NCBI GenBank assembly: GCA_023052935.1
Contig: CM041292.1
Coordinates: 91,123,169 to 91,187,168 of the forward strand
Reading direction: 5' to 3'
DNA length: 64,000 bases
Source of the DNA: Piezodorus guildinii
Lineage: Eukaryota > Arthropoda > Insecta > Hemiptera > Pentatomidae
The first letter of the stretch is position 1; each line of letters opens with the position of its first letter. The position numbers and the translations under genes were made by a program. This document shows positions 10,822 to 21,675 of this stretch, one piece after another. A model generated the notes under the pieces. The model saw nothing but the letters and a program-made list of their open reading frames with translations. It had not been told where the DNA came from and searched no databases.

Positions 10822-11400
10822 GGCTTACCGAACCCGAAGGTTCGATGCCGATACAACCAAAATCCACCTACACAGACTTGCCAATGTTGACCGTTCAAGC
10901 CCAAGCCTCCGAGATCAGCCTTAACGCAATCCTCCCATTGACGCTTCGGTATACCTTTCGGACGTCTGCCAGTCGGTTCAGCGAATACCAACTTTCTCGA
11001 TATCCGTTACTTACCGAGCCCAACACCATTACTCGCCCATTTGAGTCTCCGCGATGCTATCAACTCAATTATATTCACATGTTACAAGTTCCGCAAACCC
11101 GCGTTGTGCTACCTTCTAAACTCCTCAGTGGCCTCATCTCTTCTTCGGACCAAATATTTTACGCAGTACCTTATTTTCGAAATCCTTAAGCCGTTGTTCA
11201 TCCTTCAAAGTAAGTGGCCACGTTTCACATCTGTAAAGAACCGTCGGAAGTTTTTAGACAGAAGTAGAGCTAAATAATTTAGAAACTGGATAATAACATA
11301 CATTTCCCGCCTTTAACCGGGACCTCATTTCTTCCTGGATTTCATCTTTTCTTTTTACCATTGAACCTAAATACTTGAATTTCTCTACGTGTTCAAAAGT
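10802..11400 (-). mobile_element. LINE endonuclease-RT remnant, C-terminal part
   Basis: The minus strand encodes the C-terminal end of an RT polyprotein in several broken frames. From 5' to 3' on that strand there is FKYLGS-like sequence with an EIQEEMRSRLKAGN segment, CETWPLTLKDEQRLKDFENK followed by VLRKIFGP, and, at 10788-10991, GRRPKGIPKRQWEDCVKADL. These are hallmark positions of the thumb and C-terminus of insect endonuclease-reverse transcriptase proteins. Several stops show it is inactive. In element orientation it ends in an (ATT)n tail at 10802-10821, a simple-repeat tail of the kind seen on several LINE clades. Confidence 0.65.
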
Positions 11401-11644
11401 ATGCCCTGATATATTTTATTACATATTTAATAATGAATGGCTAAATTTTGAGGAACGATTCTATGAATTTATCAAATTAAAATAAAATTATAGGACTTAT
11501 TTAAATAATGTTTCAAAATAACATAGAGAGTTCCTTTTATTTAAATCGTTTTTTAAATTCACTTTACAACTTTCTTATTTTATTGCAAATTAACCATAAG
11601 TTCTTCTTTAACGCAATAAGCATTAACTAGATTAATAGAAACTA

Positions 11645-11892
11645 TCCTACTGTGACTAATCGGACGATTCTACACAGTTGGAGTCCTAAATTTATCCACG
11701 CTTAATTAGTATAGGGATCTTTAACGAGTACCTGACATCTCACAGGCTCAGAACCACCATTTTACGTTCCCTCCGAAGGATGGCATAACTAAGGATTTTT
11801 AATCCCACCGAAAAATCCTAGGGATGTCTTCGGGGTTCGAAACTGCTACTTTGGTCATTGAAGGCTGTTATACTATCCATTGCACTATAATA
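11645..11892 (-). mobile_element. SINE-2, near full length, diverged
   Basis: Matches the complete SINE-2 at 26444-26731 along its whole length: CTACTGTGACTAATCGGAC, GGATCTTTAACGAGTACC, CCTCCGAAGGATGGCATAAC and CTAGGGATGTCTTCGGGGTT. Read on the minus strand the head keeps a degenerate A box (AATGGATAGT) and B box (CAGTTTCGAACCCC). Confidence 0.75.
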
Positions 11893-12633
11893 TTGACTCT
11901 CTTTCTGTACTTGAGATTTCCAAAGTCTTTTCCTAAATCCAACATTAGGTTAAAACAATCAGCTAAGGTTCACATAAGCTCTCCTAACAGGCCGTAGCCT
12001 TAAAAGGAAGAGAGAAAAATTGGCGATTGACTGTTTAAGCTGACTACATCTTCTGATTAACCAATGGTAATAATTAAGTACTTCTTTATGAAGTAACCAA
12101 CTTAAGATCCTCTGTGAGGAGGTAGAAAGTGTTGGGGTGTGAAAAAATACGTTCACTCTTCACAGCTTATTACCAGTCAATCAATTAATTTCCCGATTCT
12201 TTCTTTTCATTCAAGCTGTCGTAATGTAATTTAGTGGGAATTCATCATTTTATCCCACTACTTATCCATGCATATCCATCAAGATAAACGTTGTGCTAAA
12301 AGATACCCATCAGGAGTTGAGCACTCGTCCCTGACCAGATCCGTGGAGTTGCTGATAAAGCTTCGTCTCGGCTGTGCCAGTCATTGTAAGTGTTAATGAC
12401 CCAACTGCCTCCTAATGGAAAAAACATAAGTTTGTGAATTGAATTATAAATTAAATAAACTAGTTTAAAAAAGGAGTATATTTATAGCATTAAATATTGT
12501 ATATCAGCAGTTAATTTCAAAGCTATGTGAATTAAAATCCAATAGAATTGCAACATTAACATTAAAACAAAGATTTGGAACAACCTTTTTGTAAATGCGA
12601 TTGTCTTTTTCATAGCATTGCTGTCCAAATATA
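11893..12633. other. No gene recognised
   Basis: Mixed AT-rich sequence. The 65-codon minus frame at 11959-12156 has no recognisable features. Confidence 0.35.
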
Positions 12634-12738
12634 TTGGGTCGGAGCATTAAAAAAAATGAAATTCAATCAATGCTGTGAACACCAAAGGGTTTTCAGGAAA
12701 AATGTTGGATTAGTGTAACAAGTTTGTCTCCGACCCAA
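12634..12738. mobile_element. Mariner-type MITE, 105 bp
   Basis: Perfect 11-bp terminal inverted repeats, TTGGGTCGGAG (12634-12644) and CTCCGACCCAA (12728-12738). TTGGGT is a common mariner terminus. The left flank ends in TA and the right flank begins AA, so the expected TA duplication is present on one side and probably mutated on the other. There is no coding capacity. It is most simply a short non-autonomous mariner derivative. Confidence 0.6.
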
Positions 12739-14039
12739 AAATTGTTCAAATGATTTTTTTGTATTATGATTATAATATTTTTGTTCTTTATTCTTTTATT
12801 CCATGTTTTGATCCTGTCCTCATAATTAATTTAGTTTAAGTAGAATCATAGTATTTTGATTTTAGGTTTTATTAAATTTTATTGTTATTATTTTTTTACC
12901 AATTGTATAACCATTTTTTATGTAATCTGAGTTTTTAGATAATAGTTATCAATGTAATATGTCTTTAATACTACGTCTAAATGCAAATATATTAATTGTT
13001 TTACCTGCTTAAAATTTTCTTGATTTAAGACTTTGTTTCTTAAACATGAATAATAGATACTAATAAGGTTTAAGAAACTTATATTTTCAACTATTTAACC
13101 TATCTTCAATTATATCTTGACTATAATATCCGTAACGGTATAATATTAAAAAGGATGCATACAAAATAATAATAAGTGTTTCTTTAAATTGTCTTGCCAA
13201 CTTGTATCGGGATGCTATTTGTTCGGGCGCCAGAAATGGAAGTCCTTTATCTCCCATCTTTGAATTGAGGCTCTTTCATTGATGTCTTACAGTGGTTATC
13301 TTAATTGTACTTCCTTCAATGGCCGTGGTGAGAATTGAAAGTTAATTTGATAAATTTCTTCTTGATTTATGAGTTGTTTTCTTACTTACTAGAATCCAAT
13401 GCTTTAATAGCTACTTATTTATTTATCATTTTTATGTTTGAAACTTTATGAAATATTTAGAAAATAAAATTTAAATAATTAATATTATTTTGAATAACTG
13501 ATAACTTAAATCTTTGAATCTTTAGAATAATTTAATTTAAAACTTTTTAAAATAATTCTGAAATTACTAATCACGTCGCGATATTCTTATACGATGTAAG
13601 AACAACTTCCTGGTTTATTTTTGTGATCTATGTTTATGCTTGATTGAAAGCAAGATTTTTGCTGCAATTTGACCGAAATCTATTAGCGAAAAATCAAAGA
13701 AATCGATTCTAAACTTCTCGAATTAACTTTTATATCTTACTAAGATATAATATTATAAATATAAAGATTTATTCCAATGTTCCAATATACTCACTATTAT
13801 TATAAAAATTTCAACATATCTTTGAACGCAACAATTTTATATCAATTTTGACCGTTTTTAAAATGTGATTTATTTTTCAATTTCAATTCAATATTAATAT
13901 TAAAGCAGAATACAATTCTCAGTGGGCATCGTTATATGTCTCCTGTATTTGTAAAATAAAGTAAACAAAAAAAGGTAAGATTGTTCTTTTAAGTATTTCA
14001 TATAATATTTGAATCGCTATCTAAAAAATCTGTTTTTTG
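12739..14039. other. AT-rich, one coding-like patch
   Basis: Mostly AT-rich with no element landmarks. The exception is the GC-richer patch around 13195-13340, described separately. Confidence 0.35.
13087..13257 (-). other. Unassigned small ORF
   Basis: A 56-codon ATG-started minus-strand frame. The first ~25 residues (MGDKGLPFLAPEQIASRYKL) fall in a GC-richer patch and look protein-like. The rest (IIILYASFLILY) is hydrophobic and AT-driven, and could be either a membrane segment or read-through into noncoding DNA. No known family was recognised. A host exon start or transposon relic are both possible. Confidence 0.2.
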
Positions 14040-14340
14040 TTTGTTTTTTACTTTTACTTACGTATGTGTGAAATATATATTAAATGAAAGTATTGTGATA
14101 GTAAAAATTTTTGGATTCGAGTTTTCAACGGAAGTACACGTATTAGGGTTCCTAGCTTAGCTCGAGAACGAGAATTTGTATACAACTAAAATTTAATATT
14201 TTGAAAGTCTATATGCCTGCGATCTTACAGATACTTCTACATCAAAATCGGGCTACCAGAAGTGTCATTTTATACTATGCATTTTGCACCTTTTTTCGAT
14301 TTTCTAAAAATGGTTCTAACGATTTTGATTAAACACATGG
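14040..14340 (+). repeat. Repeat R-A, copy 3 (5' half)
   Basis: Begins at the shared left boundary (ACTTTTACTTACGTATGTG). It carries AAAGTATTGTGATAG, GAGTTTTCAACGGAAGTACA and TGCATTTTGCACCTTTTT, and stops at GATTAAACACATGG where a jockey-type LINE fragment begins. Confidence 0.65.
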
Positions 14341-14767
14341 TGTCAGAGAGTGGTGTCACTGGAGGATTAAAATAAATTTTCATATCTCACTCATATAAAT
14401 CACAAATCTCACAAAATCACTCTTAATCCTAACAACCCGATGAACTCCTGTTTCGCTGTAACACTATTAATAATACCCCTCTTATTCCTGTATGACGAAG
14501 TGATACTTAGGACTCCATCTTAACAAACGTTAAGAATCTTCATACAAAATTTAAACCACGAGGAATTGCTCGTAGATACAACGCTTGACAAACATTCAAA
14601 ACTTCTACTCTATTACAAAAATCTTATTGATGTTACCATTATCAGGCCCATCTGGACATATGGAATCGAGTTTTAGGGATCTCGTAAACCATCTAATTCC
14701 AGTCGCATCCTATCCTTACAATACAAAATTCTTCGCAAAATCTCCTTAATGTTCCTCATTTTTTCAA

Positions 14768-14990
14768 AAATAAAAACTTTTTTTTTGTCACCCCTACCTC
14801 GCCTTTGAAGGCTATACAGGCCTTTGAAGGCTATACAGGGGTTTCTCGGGCCGGGGGATGAAGGCGGGGGAAAAATGCCGAGATAAAATCCCCCCAGCAT
14901 CGAGACTCCAACTCGTAAATTATTTGTTTCTACTTTTCGGTTCTCTTGCTAGGCACCGCGCTAACACGCTCGGCCACCCCGTCCCACAAA
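14768..14990 (-). mobile_element. SINE-4 inserted in LINE
   Basis: Read on the minus strand: A box GGGGTGGCCGAGCGTGTTAG (about 14965-14985), B-box-like ACGAGTTGGAGTCTCG (about 14900-14916), a GC-rich body with CCCGGCCCGAGAAACC, and an A-rich tail near 14776-14786. The A-to-B interval is about 50 bases, longer than in an intronless tRNA. Related copies are at 31375-31500 and 60905-61100. The body contains a perfect 19-bp tandem duplication at 14802-14839. Confidence 0.6.
14802..14839. repeat. 19-bp tandem duplication
   Basis: Two perfect adjacent copies of CCTTTGAAGGCTATACAGG inside the SINE-4 body. Confidence 0.9.
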
Positions 14991-15289
14991 GTTGTTGCAG
15001 ACCTGTCTCGAACTAGATATAACTCTTTTAATTACAAACTCTCTACCCAAATAAATCCCTTGTCTGCAACCTATCAACCCCACATACCCCTTATAATCCG
15101 CCGAGGCGATTGAAAAGAAGAAGGAGGACTCGAGACCTACTAACTTAAATAAATATTAAAGTACTATCGCTGGGTAGTTTCTTCACAAGTCCTTTCCCAC
15201 ACCCTTAGTTATAATTCAGCGCTTTTTATTGTCTGTATTTATTGTATATACAGTCCTAAAAATCAATAAAATATATTTAAAAAAAAAAG

Positions 15290-15980
15290 TCCTCAGGATA
15301 GTCAACATTCTTAGAGAATGTTACAATTTTGTAGTATTCTATTTAATTTGGGTGAATTCATTGATTGTTTTACTGATTATTCTTGTTTGTTTCCACTTCC
15401 AATAATACCAATCCATTTTCTGCAAATCATGTATAGGTTGTGAATAACTGTTTCCCTTGTATACAGAGTTAAAAATGTAAGTAACAATATTTTTCTACTA
15501 TACTTTGACTGTGATAAAAAGGAGCTGAAAGCCATCAACTGGACTTCAAGTCCTTCCTTTTCCATTATATTTTATTCCACGGTTTTTGCGACGCTGAGAC
15601 TTTAGATAATCTATAATTCAGTAGAGGATTTATAGGGTGCGCGGGGAGGCCTTGGACAGTAGCCGGGAGCCCCAATTGCTACTATTGAGATAAACGATTA
15701 CTTAAGTACTTGTACAGGCACAGGTATGTAGGACCGAAAAAAACGAGGACAGTTAATATGGCGCTTGATCCTGAAGAGCGTGGGCGGCAAAGGTCAAATG
15801 TCTCTCCACGAACCTCTCAACCTCTTTCTGTACATTTCTCATTAATTAATATCTGTATTTTTACCCTTCTCACCTAAAGTTGTACGCTTGTGTAATATTT
15901 CGTGATTTCCAAAAAAAAATCCGCAAATTACACAATGGTTTATTTCCAAATAACTATATGAGGGTCCAAAAATGTATCTA
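15290..15980. other. No gene recognised
   Basis: AT-rich, with a mid-GC patch near 15600-15830 that shows no coding frame or repeat landmark. Confidence 0.35.
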
Positions 15981-16654
15981 CCGGGTGTCTAGCAACAGGG
16001 AAAGTCTTTAAAACCGGGAAAAGTTAGGGATTTTAAAAACATATGGAAAAGTCAGGAAATTTGTTCTTTGGCCAGGGAAAAATAGTCCCTAAATTTCTTC
16101 TTTATTCGGACAAAAGTTCCGATATGCCTACTTGTTGTGATATTGCAAATATCATAAAGTGAGTTTAATATTTATTACCATGAAAGGACAGGAGGTCTGT
16201 GAAGAAGATAAAAGTCAACCGTCAGATGAAGGAATTGGAGGCAAAAAAAAGCAAAACTGCTCATAGAAGCTCTTCAGAAAGCTGAATATTAGGCTCCAGA
16301 GATTCAAACATCAAAGAAATGTTCATAAAATTTATATAGATATATTGATTGTAAATAATTTTTAAATAAATTTGTAGTCAGATTTGTAAATATTGATTAT
16401 TACTAACAGCAGTATTCAAGATCATCATAATTCATTGGTAATTCCACTTAAACAACTACAATTTCAGCTGGTTTCTGGTAGATATAGTTGAATTTTATCG
16501 TAAATTAAATAGTCATTACATATATTTTTAATCTCATATTAATTATAATTATTCTTTGTTTTGTCGATTTTCACCGAGATTATGCCAAGTAAAAGACTTC
16601 TTACAATATGGAAAAGTCAGGGAATCTCTTTGAACTGATTTGCTAGACACCCTG
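15981..16654. mobile_element. hAT-like non-autonomous DNA transposon
   Basis: The ends form inverted repeats of about 15 bp with one mismatch: CCGGGTGTCTAGCAA at 15981 and TTGCTAGACACCCTG ending at 16654 (complement CAGGGTGTCTAGCAA). Just inside, both ends carry GGAAAAGT(C/T)AGGGA tracts in inverted sense. CAGGG termini are typical of hAT elements. No transposase frame is present and no clear 8-bp duplication remains (TGTATCTA left, AAATAACT right), so the superfamily call rests on the termini alone. Confidence 0.5.
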
Positions 16655-17900
16655 AAATAACTGTTTATATTTCATTAAATAATATTAAAAGCGATTAATT
16701 ATTCAAAGGAAAATGGCCAATCTTCTCTACTAATGTCAAAACGTTATATCTGTGGCATTTCTTAACCAATTTCAATGATTATATTTTCCTAGTTAATTTA
16801 ATCCAATATAATTCAGACGAATTTATATCTTTTATTTATTTTTTTTTTTTTGTAGTTTTTATACGTTCTTGAAACGTTGTCCGTTTCATAATTAATCTCG
16901 GTGTCCTAATTCTAAAACTCATTTTTAGAATTAAACTTCTTTTTCTATTTTCAAAAATAACTGAGGTTTTTAGACGTTTACTTAGGCAAGATTTTAATGT
17001 TTTCATTCTCTTTTTATAAATTAAAGCAGTGTCCTGTTTCTCTATCTGAAAACATAACTGAGTTATTGAATTAATATATTTTTAATTGGCCGCCATTTTA
17101 AAACTAAGAACTACTGCTTTTTAACTAAAAGCTGCCATTTTAAAACTGAATCAGCTGATATCAACGTCGAGGAGTTAGGATAATCGTCAGAGGATTTTAT
17201 ATATTGTGCCTAATTTTTAAAAAATCGGTTCAGTATAATCTTAGGAAAGCAGTGAACGGTGGACAGACGGATATTTTCGCCTTCGCTATTCGGGTTTTAC
17301 GTAGTTCTACTTCTTTTTATAGTTGATAAAAAAGGTTCATTATTGAAAATAATCAATCAAAAGTATTAAGAGCATTTATATAGCAGCTGTCCCTTTTTAT
17401 TTTAAGTGGGTACAAACCTTTCGCTTCTTAATTGGCCGGGAGATTCTATATTTTCCAAAAAATATTTCTTCTTTTATTGTACATTTTTTTCTACCAAAGG
17501 GATTTCTTTTCTCGGAAGGTGGTTGCTTCAACACTGGGAATCCCGATTCACAGTTACTTGCGTTTTCAAGAACAATTATCACAAAAAGAAAAAACCTTAA
17601 ACTTGTACTACAGCCAATTGAACCAACAGCTGTATTTCGTTCTCCTTTCTTCTTTTCTTGTTAAAACAATATTAACTCTTTTTATGTCAATTTTGTCATT
17701 CAACAGTTTAGATTATGTCATAATCTACATTCATTGTCTATTTAAAGTCCAGTATTTTCGCCAAAAATAAAGTTAAAGTTAAAAAAAAAGGTTTTGCATA
17801 TTAATAATATTATTTATTTATTATTTCTACTTAATAATAATATTTATTTAAAAATCAAGTAATGATAAAAGATGTGCATATTTTTATTGTTGTGACTTTT
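16655..17900. other. No gene recognised
   Basis: AT-rich. The overlapping frames at 17397-17770 occur on both strands of the same AT-rich tract and look like chance. Confidence 0.35.
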
Positions 17901-17902
17901 AT

Positions 17903-18085
17903 ACCAGGTTATGCTATCCTTTGGAGAGGACGTAAAAATGTCGTCCCGGGCCTTTTAGATGTCAGTTACTCCTTAAATATCCCTATCCTAATTAAACAAA
18001 GAAAGGCAAAATTTAGGACTCCCACTTTAGCATCGTCCGATTAATCACAGTAGCATAAAATTATGTTAAATGAATAAACAAACAC
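17903..18085 (+). mobile_element. SINE-2, 3' part
   Basis: Plus-strand partial copy: CCTTTGGAGAGGACGTAAAA, GATGTCAGTTACTCC, TATCCCTATCCTAATTAAAC, then GCATCGTCCGATTAATCACA and a tail GTTAAATGAATAAACAAAC. The tRNA-like head is missing. Confidence 0.65.
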
Positions 18086-18524
18086 ATCGATTTTTGATTG
18101 AATATTGAGTTATAAAAGCATATTTATTGATGTGACGTTAAGACTAGCCCATCTTTAGTTGTATGTTTTATAAAAAAATAAATAAAAAAAAAGATTTTTG
18201 AACTTAGTTATACCGATTTTTGATCGAAAATTAAATTTTAAAATCCTAAATTCATTGGCGTGAATTTTATACTAGCCCTTTTATTGTAAAGTAATACATT
18301 TTATAATAAAATTATTAAAACATATTGTTGAATTCAGTTAAATTGACTTTTGATCGAATATTGAATTATAAAATTGGACTTAAAATATCATTTTTTGAAA
18401 CGACAGTATTTTGATTATGGCCAACACTAATTAATTTCTTTCTCGTAAAAATTCTCTTAAAAGTTTTCGAATGGATCACTTGCACGCTTGTATTATACTG
18501 ATATATTAGCATGCTTTATCCCAG

Positions 18525-18645
18525 TGATAATTATATTATCCAGTATAAGAAATGAGAATAATCTCCCGAAACTGACAGCTGAAGAGAAATTAGCCAGAAC
18601 GGGCAAAAGGAAAATGATACGTCGGGAAGATACTTCTCACGATCG
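18525..18645 (+). other. Candidate host exon (unassigned)
   Basis: A possible internal exon of 121 bases. It is preceded by a reasonable acceptor (GCTTTATCCCAG) and followed by a good donor (GTGAAAGT). The one open frame reads through a hydrophobic stretch (VIIILSSI) into a polar, basic segment PKLTAEEKLARTGKRKMIRR followed by EDTSHD, and would stop right after the donor if unspliced. Hydrophobic then basic order is what the cytosolic side of a membrane protein would look like, but I do not recognise the gene. GC content exceeds that of the surroundings. Confidence 0.3.
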
Positions 18646-18649
18646 GTGA

Positions 18650-19438
18650 AAGTAATTTTGTAAACACCTGCAATTTTCTCCAAGAGGCCTTGTCAGTTGC
18701 AATGAATAGCCTACAATGAACGAATTAATGATTTTTTTTTTACGAAAGAATGGTTCTGAAGAAATAATAGATGGAATGTGAAATTGAACATTATTTGTCT
18801 TGGAGATAGAAGGGTATTGGAGAGCACTGCTGCCAGGTGGTATTTATAATTTGGGAAATACCATATGATTCCAATTACAGGTGATGGCCTACGACCCACT
18901 TTAAGAATACAGGTGCTACACCCAAGGACTCGGCTCGGGAGCAGTGTCTTCTCGTCCTTTATTTCTTTGTGTATCCTTCGCTGTTAAGTACCTTCCTAAG
19001 CCGCTTTCCTCTCTCTCAAGTCTTGTACTTTTTGTAAAAGGCTTTTTACGACTTCAGCTGTCTTACATGCGTTTATTGGCCCCATCTACTCTCGCCACCC
19101 CTTCATCATCCAGTAGTAAACTAATGTAGGTGATATAATAAACGAGCCTTACATAACTCATAAAACGTTATTAATGGCAAACATTGGTTGAGTGCCCTTT
19201 TTTACGGCCTAAGATATTCTTCGGAAGAGTGAGGTCAGTGCCATGTTCCAATTTTTCGGTTTATTACCCGAATAATTTTACACTTCTTTTTAAGTTGCTT
19301 CTACCATAAAAGAAATATATATTTCCTTATACATATATTTCCTTATATCCATACTGTGGCACATTTAAATTTTATAAACTAAATTTTTTTACCTTAATTT
19401 TTCCATCCTATAATTTTTCTATCCTATTCTATTCTATA
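18650..19438. other. No gene recognised
   Basis: No element termini. The frames at 18711-18899 and 18944-19129 have no recognisable features. Confidence 0.35.
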
Positions 19439-19439
19439 A

Positions 19440-19558
19440 ATTTCACGACAGGCTGACCCTAAATTCAAAACCGCTGACTCAGAACCTATCCATTGCCACA
19501 AACCCATATAATCCACCCAGAAGGCTATGGAGGCACTGCAAGATACCTAATATACTGA
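19440..19558 (+). mobile_element. Jockey-type LINE C-terminal fragment
   Basis: One frame reads LTLNSKPLTQNLSIATNPYN then PPRRLWRH, matching the conserved end of the jockey-type ORF2 at 52424-53464, which has PLAQSLSSSTHPYNPPRRLK. Only about 120 bases are recognisable. Confidence 0.5.
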
Positions 19559-20164
19559 TAGTTATTTGTTTTTTAATCTATCCTATAGTATCTTATGCAG
19601 TTTCATAATTACATACCATTTGTTAGCATATTTGCTTAGTGCATAAGCAGATAGCAAATCTCATTGTACTGTTTATATTTTTTAGGCAATATACAATCTT
19701 AATCAAGTGCAATGTTTAATGAGTTCATTAACGCTGTATTTATAGAAAATATAAATAAATCTAGTAGCAAAATAAACACATATGCACTATCTACAGTCAG
19801 TCTGGGAGACTCTGAGGCAGCCTCGTCCTAAAGATTCCAAGACGTTCTAGCCAATGGGCAAATACTAAAAAAAAAGTACTGAGTGCTGTAATCATAATAA
19901 TGCTCGCTTCGAAGTACAGTACTCAGCATTTTTTGTACTTTTGAGTACTTGATTACTTTTTTTATATGAGGTCGCCAGAGTAGAGTATATTACCTACATA
20001 TATTAAGTATAGGTTTCATCCATTTTGAGGTCTATTAATAATTTATTTAGGTTTTTTTTTTTCATATTATCGATTAATTAAATCTCTTCGAAAAACATCG
20101 AAATAGTTAAAACCTCAAGTGTAAAGGATATGATCATTACCTGTTTTACATTTTTTTTAAATTT

Positions 20165-20420
20165 AATAATACGAAAGGTTTCATGGCCATTGTCATTTTC
20201 GACCTTTGAGGTGGGTTGTATAGATGGTTGCAGTGATTATGAATCGTGCTTAAACATTAGGATGGTGAGTAAGGTTATATTGAAATTAGGAAAATTTAAT
20301 TGGAATGAGGTCTAAAAATCGATGTTTTGTATGCTAGATGTTGGTTACATAGTATGATGTATTTGGACTATTATTTAAACAACTTTAGACTGAAAGGATT
20401 GGATGTGTTTGATAATAAAA
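20165..20420 (-). mobile_element. Jockey-type LINE fragment, highly decayed
   Basis: Minus-strand match to the region 52440-52680 of the young LINE. Shared stretches are GGTGGGTTGTATAGATGG, AATTAGGAAAATTTAATTGG and ACTGAAAGGATTGGATGTG. No frame survives. Confidence 0.5.
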
Positions 20421-20424
20421 AAAA

Positions 20425-21448
20425 AATAACTGTCCTCCTCATTTCTGGATAGGATTATTTGGTAAATTAGCTGCTTGTTTTCATCTGAAAGCTGAGATTA
20501 CTTATCTCAAACGAAAAACATATGTTTCTCCTTCTTTATGTATTTCTATGTGTATATAATTAGTCAATTTTATTATGGGCATTCTATCTTTTCAATATCA
20601 TCTACTAATTTTCAAGACTGTACCATTGAGATATGTAATGTATTCTAAGACAGAGCGGCTAATGTAATACGCTATTTCATTTGCATAGCGCTGTCGTCTC
20701 TAGAAGAATTTACATAGCGTAGCCCACATCACAACAGGGACATATTTTAGTGAAGCTGAGCCATTTTAAATCTTAATGGTGATTGAAGATGGCTGATAGA
20801 GTCGTATCCTTAGCGTCCCGTTAACCATTCCTGACCACGCTGAATTATTACTAGAATCGAAATGTATAGCTGCTCGATTTATCTAATACATTTTATTTTG
20901 CGAGTAATCATATATTTCTTTTTTAGTTTTAATTTTTGCTGCAGCCTCATGAATTAGACTTTTTTTTTAAGTGGCGTTTATTTAAATTTCCTAATGATGT
21001 ACTGATGGTGTAAATAATTTTTTGGAGACAGACAAAGAGCAAAATGTCCAAGAGGAGTGAAATACTTTTTAGATATAAATTGCAAATTGCAACATGATGA
21101 GAAAACATTTTATCAATGTTTCAAAAATTCAATTTAAAATTCCCATTGTGCACCATCTGGTTTGGCATTTAACCGAAGAATGACAAGGGGTCCAGATATG
21201 AAGAAAAACAAAATAATCCTAAACTCGATAACTTGATACTTCTTTACTTGTTTTTTTTCAAACACTGAAAACTAAACCGTTGACAGAAATTAAACACATA
21301 CCTTACTTACTGAAACCTATTTGGACTGTATTATTAAACGCAGCTATTAGCTATCTATAATATATATATACAGCTAAAAAGACTCAAATTAACCAACTTT
21401 AAATTTTTTAGGCTAAAACTTTACATGGTGATCTTTTTTACATTTCAA
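20425..21448. other. No gene recognised
   Basis: AT-rich with a slightly GC-richer stretch at about 20690-20870. No landmarks were identified. Confidence 0.35.
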
Positions 21449-21675
21449 GAAATACCCTAGGGTATGGAGACCCTCCTGGGGCAGACCCTACCTCTTTAAA
21501 GTGGGTACCTAAAAAAATATTGGGAAAAACCTGGCGGCTGAGCGTGATCAAGGCCTAATCACATCATTGCACGGCCGTTGGCCTAGAAACAGTACGAATA
21601 ATGTAGTGCAGAATGTACTGAGCCCAAGACCCTTCATGGGTTGTAGAGGTACAGGTTGTTTTGTTTTTTTCTAAC
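21449..21675 (+). mobile_element. SINE-3, 5'-truncated
   Basis: Body and 3' end match the full SINE-3 at 44056-44369: GGTATGGAGACCCTCCTGGG, AAAGTGGGTACCT, CTGGCGGCTGAGCGTGATCA, GAAACAGTACGAAT and CCCTTCATGGGTTGTAG, then AGGTACAGG and a T-rich tail. The tRNA-like head is absent. Confidence 0.75.

Larger units (their letters stand above)
14341..15285 (+). mobile_element. Jockey-type LINE, 5'-truncated and decayed, with SINE inside
   Basis: C-terminal part of a jockey-like ORF2 plus its 3' end. The sequence aligns with the copy at 33990-34750: EWCHWRIKIN at the start, a YLGLHLNKR motif, an IRPIWTYGIE motif across frames, then after an interruption VADLSRTRYNSFNYKLSTQ, and the conserved C-terminal NPPRRLK...RDLL block (TATAATCCGCCGAGGCG). 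It ends in AATAAAATATATTT and an A run. Multiple stops and frameshifts show it is dead. A SINE-4 has inserted at about 14768-14990, with loss of roughly 75 bases of the LINE compared with the 34-kb copy. Confidence 0.65.

Noticed and set aside
10845..11277. Plus-strand frames of 114 and 78 codons
   Set aside because: They are shadows opposite the minus-strand LINE RT remnant.
13220..13232. TGGCGCCCGAACA on the minus strand, like a retroviral tRNA-Lys primer binding site
   Set aside because: The match stops after 13 bases, no LTR end or second LTR is visible, and the bases fall inside a plausible coding-like frame (LAPEQ), so coincidence is simpler.
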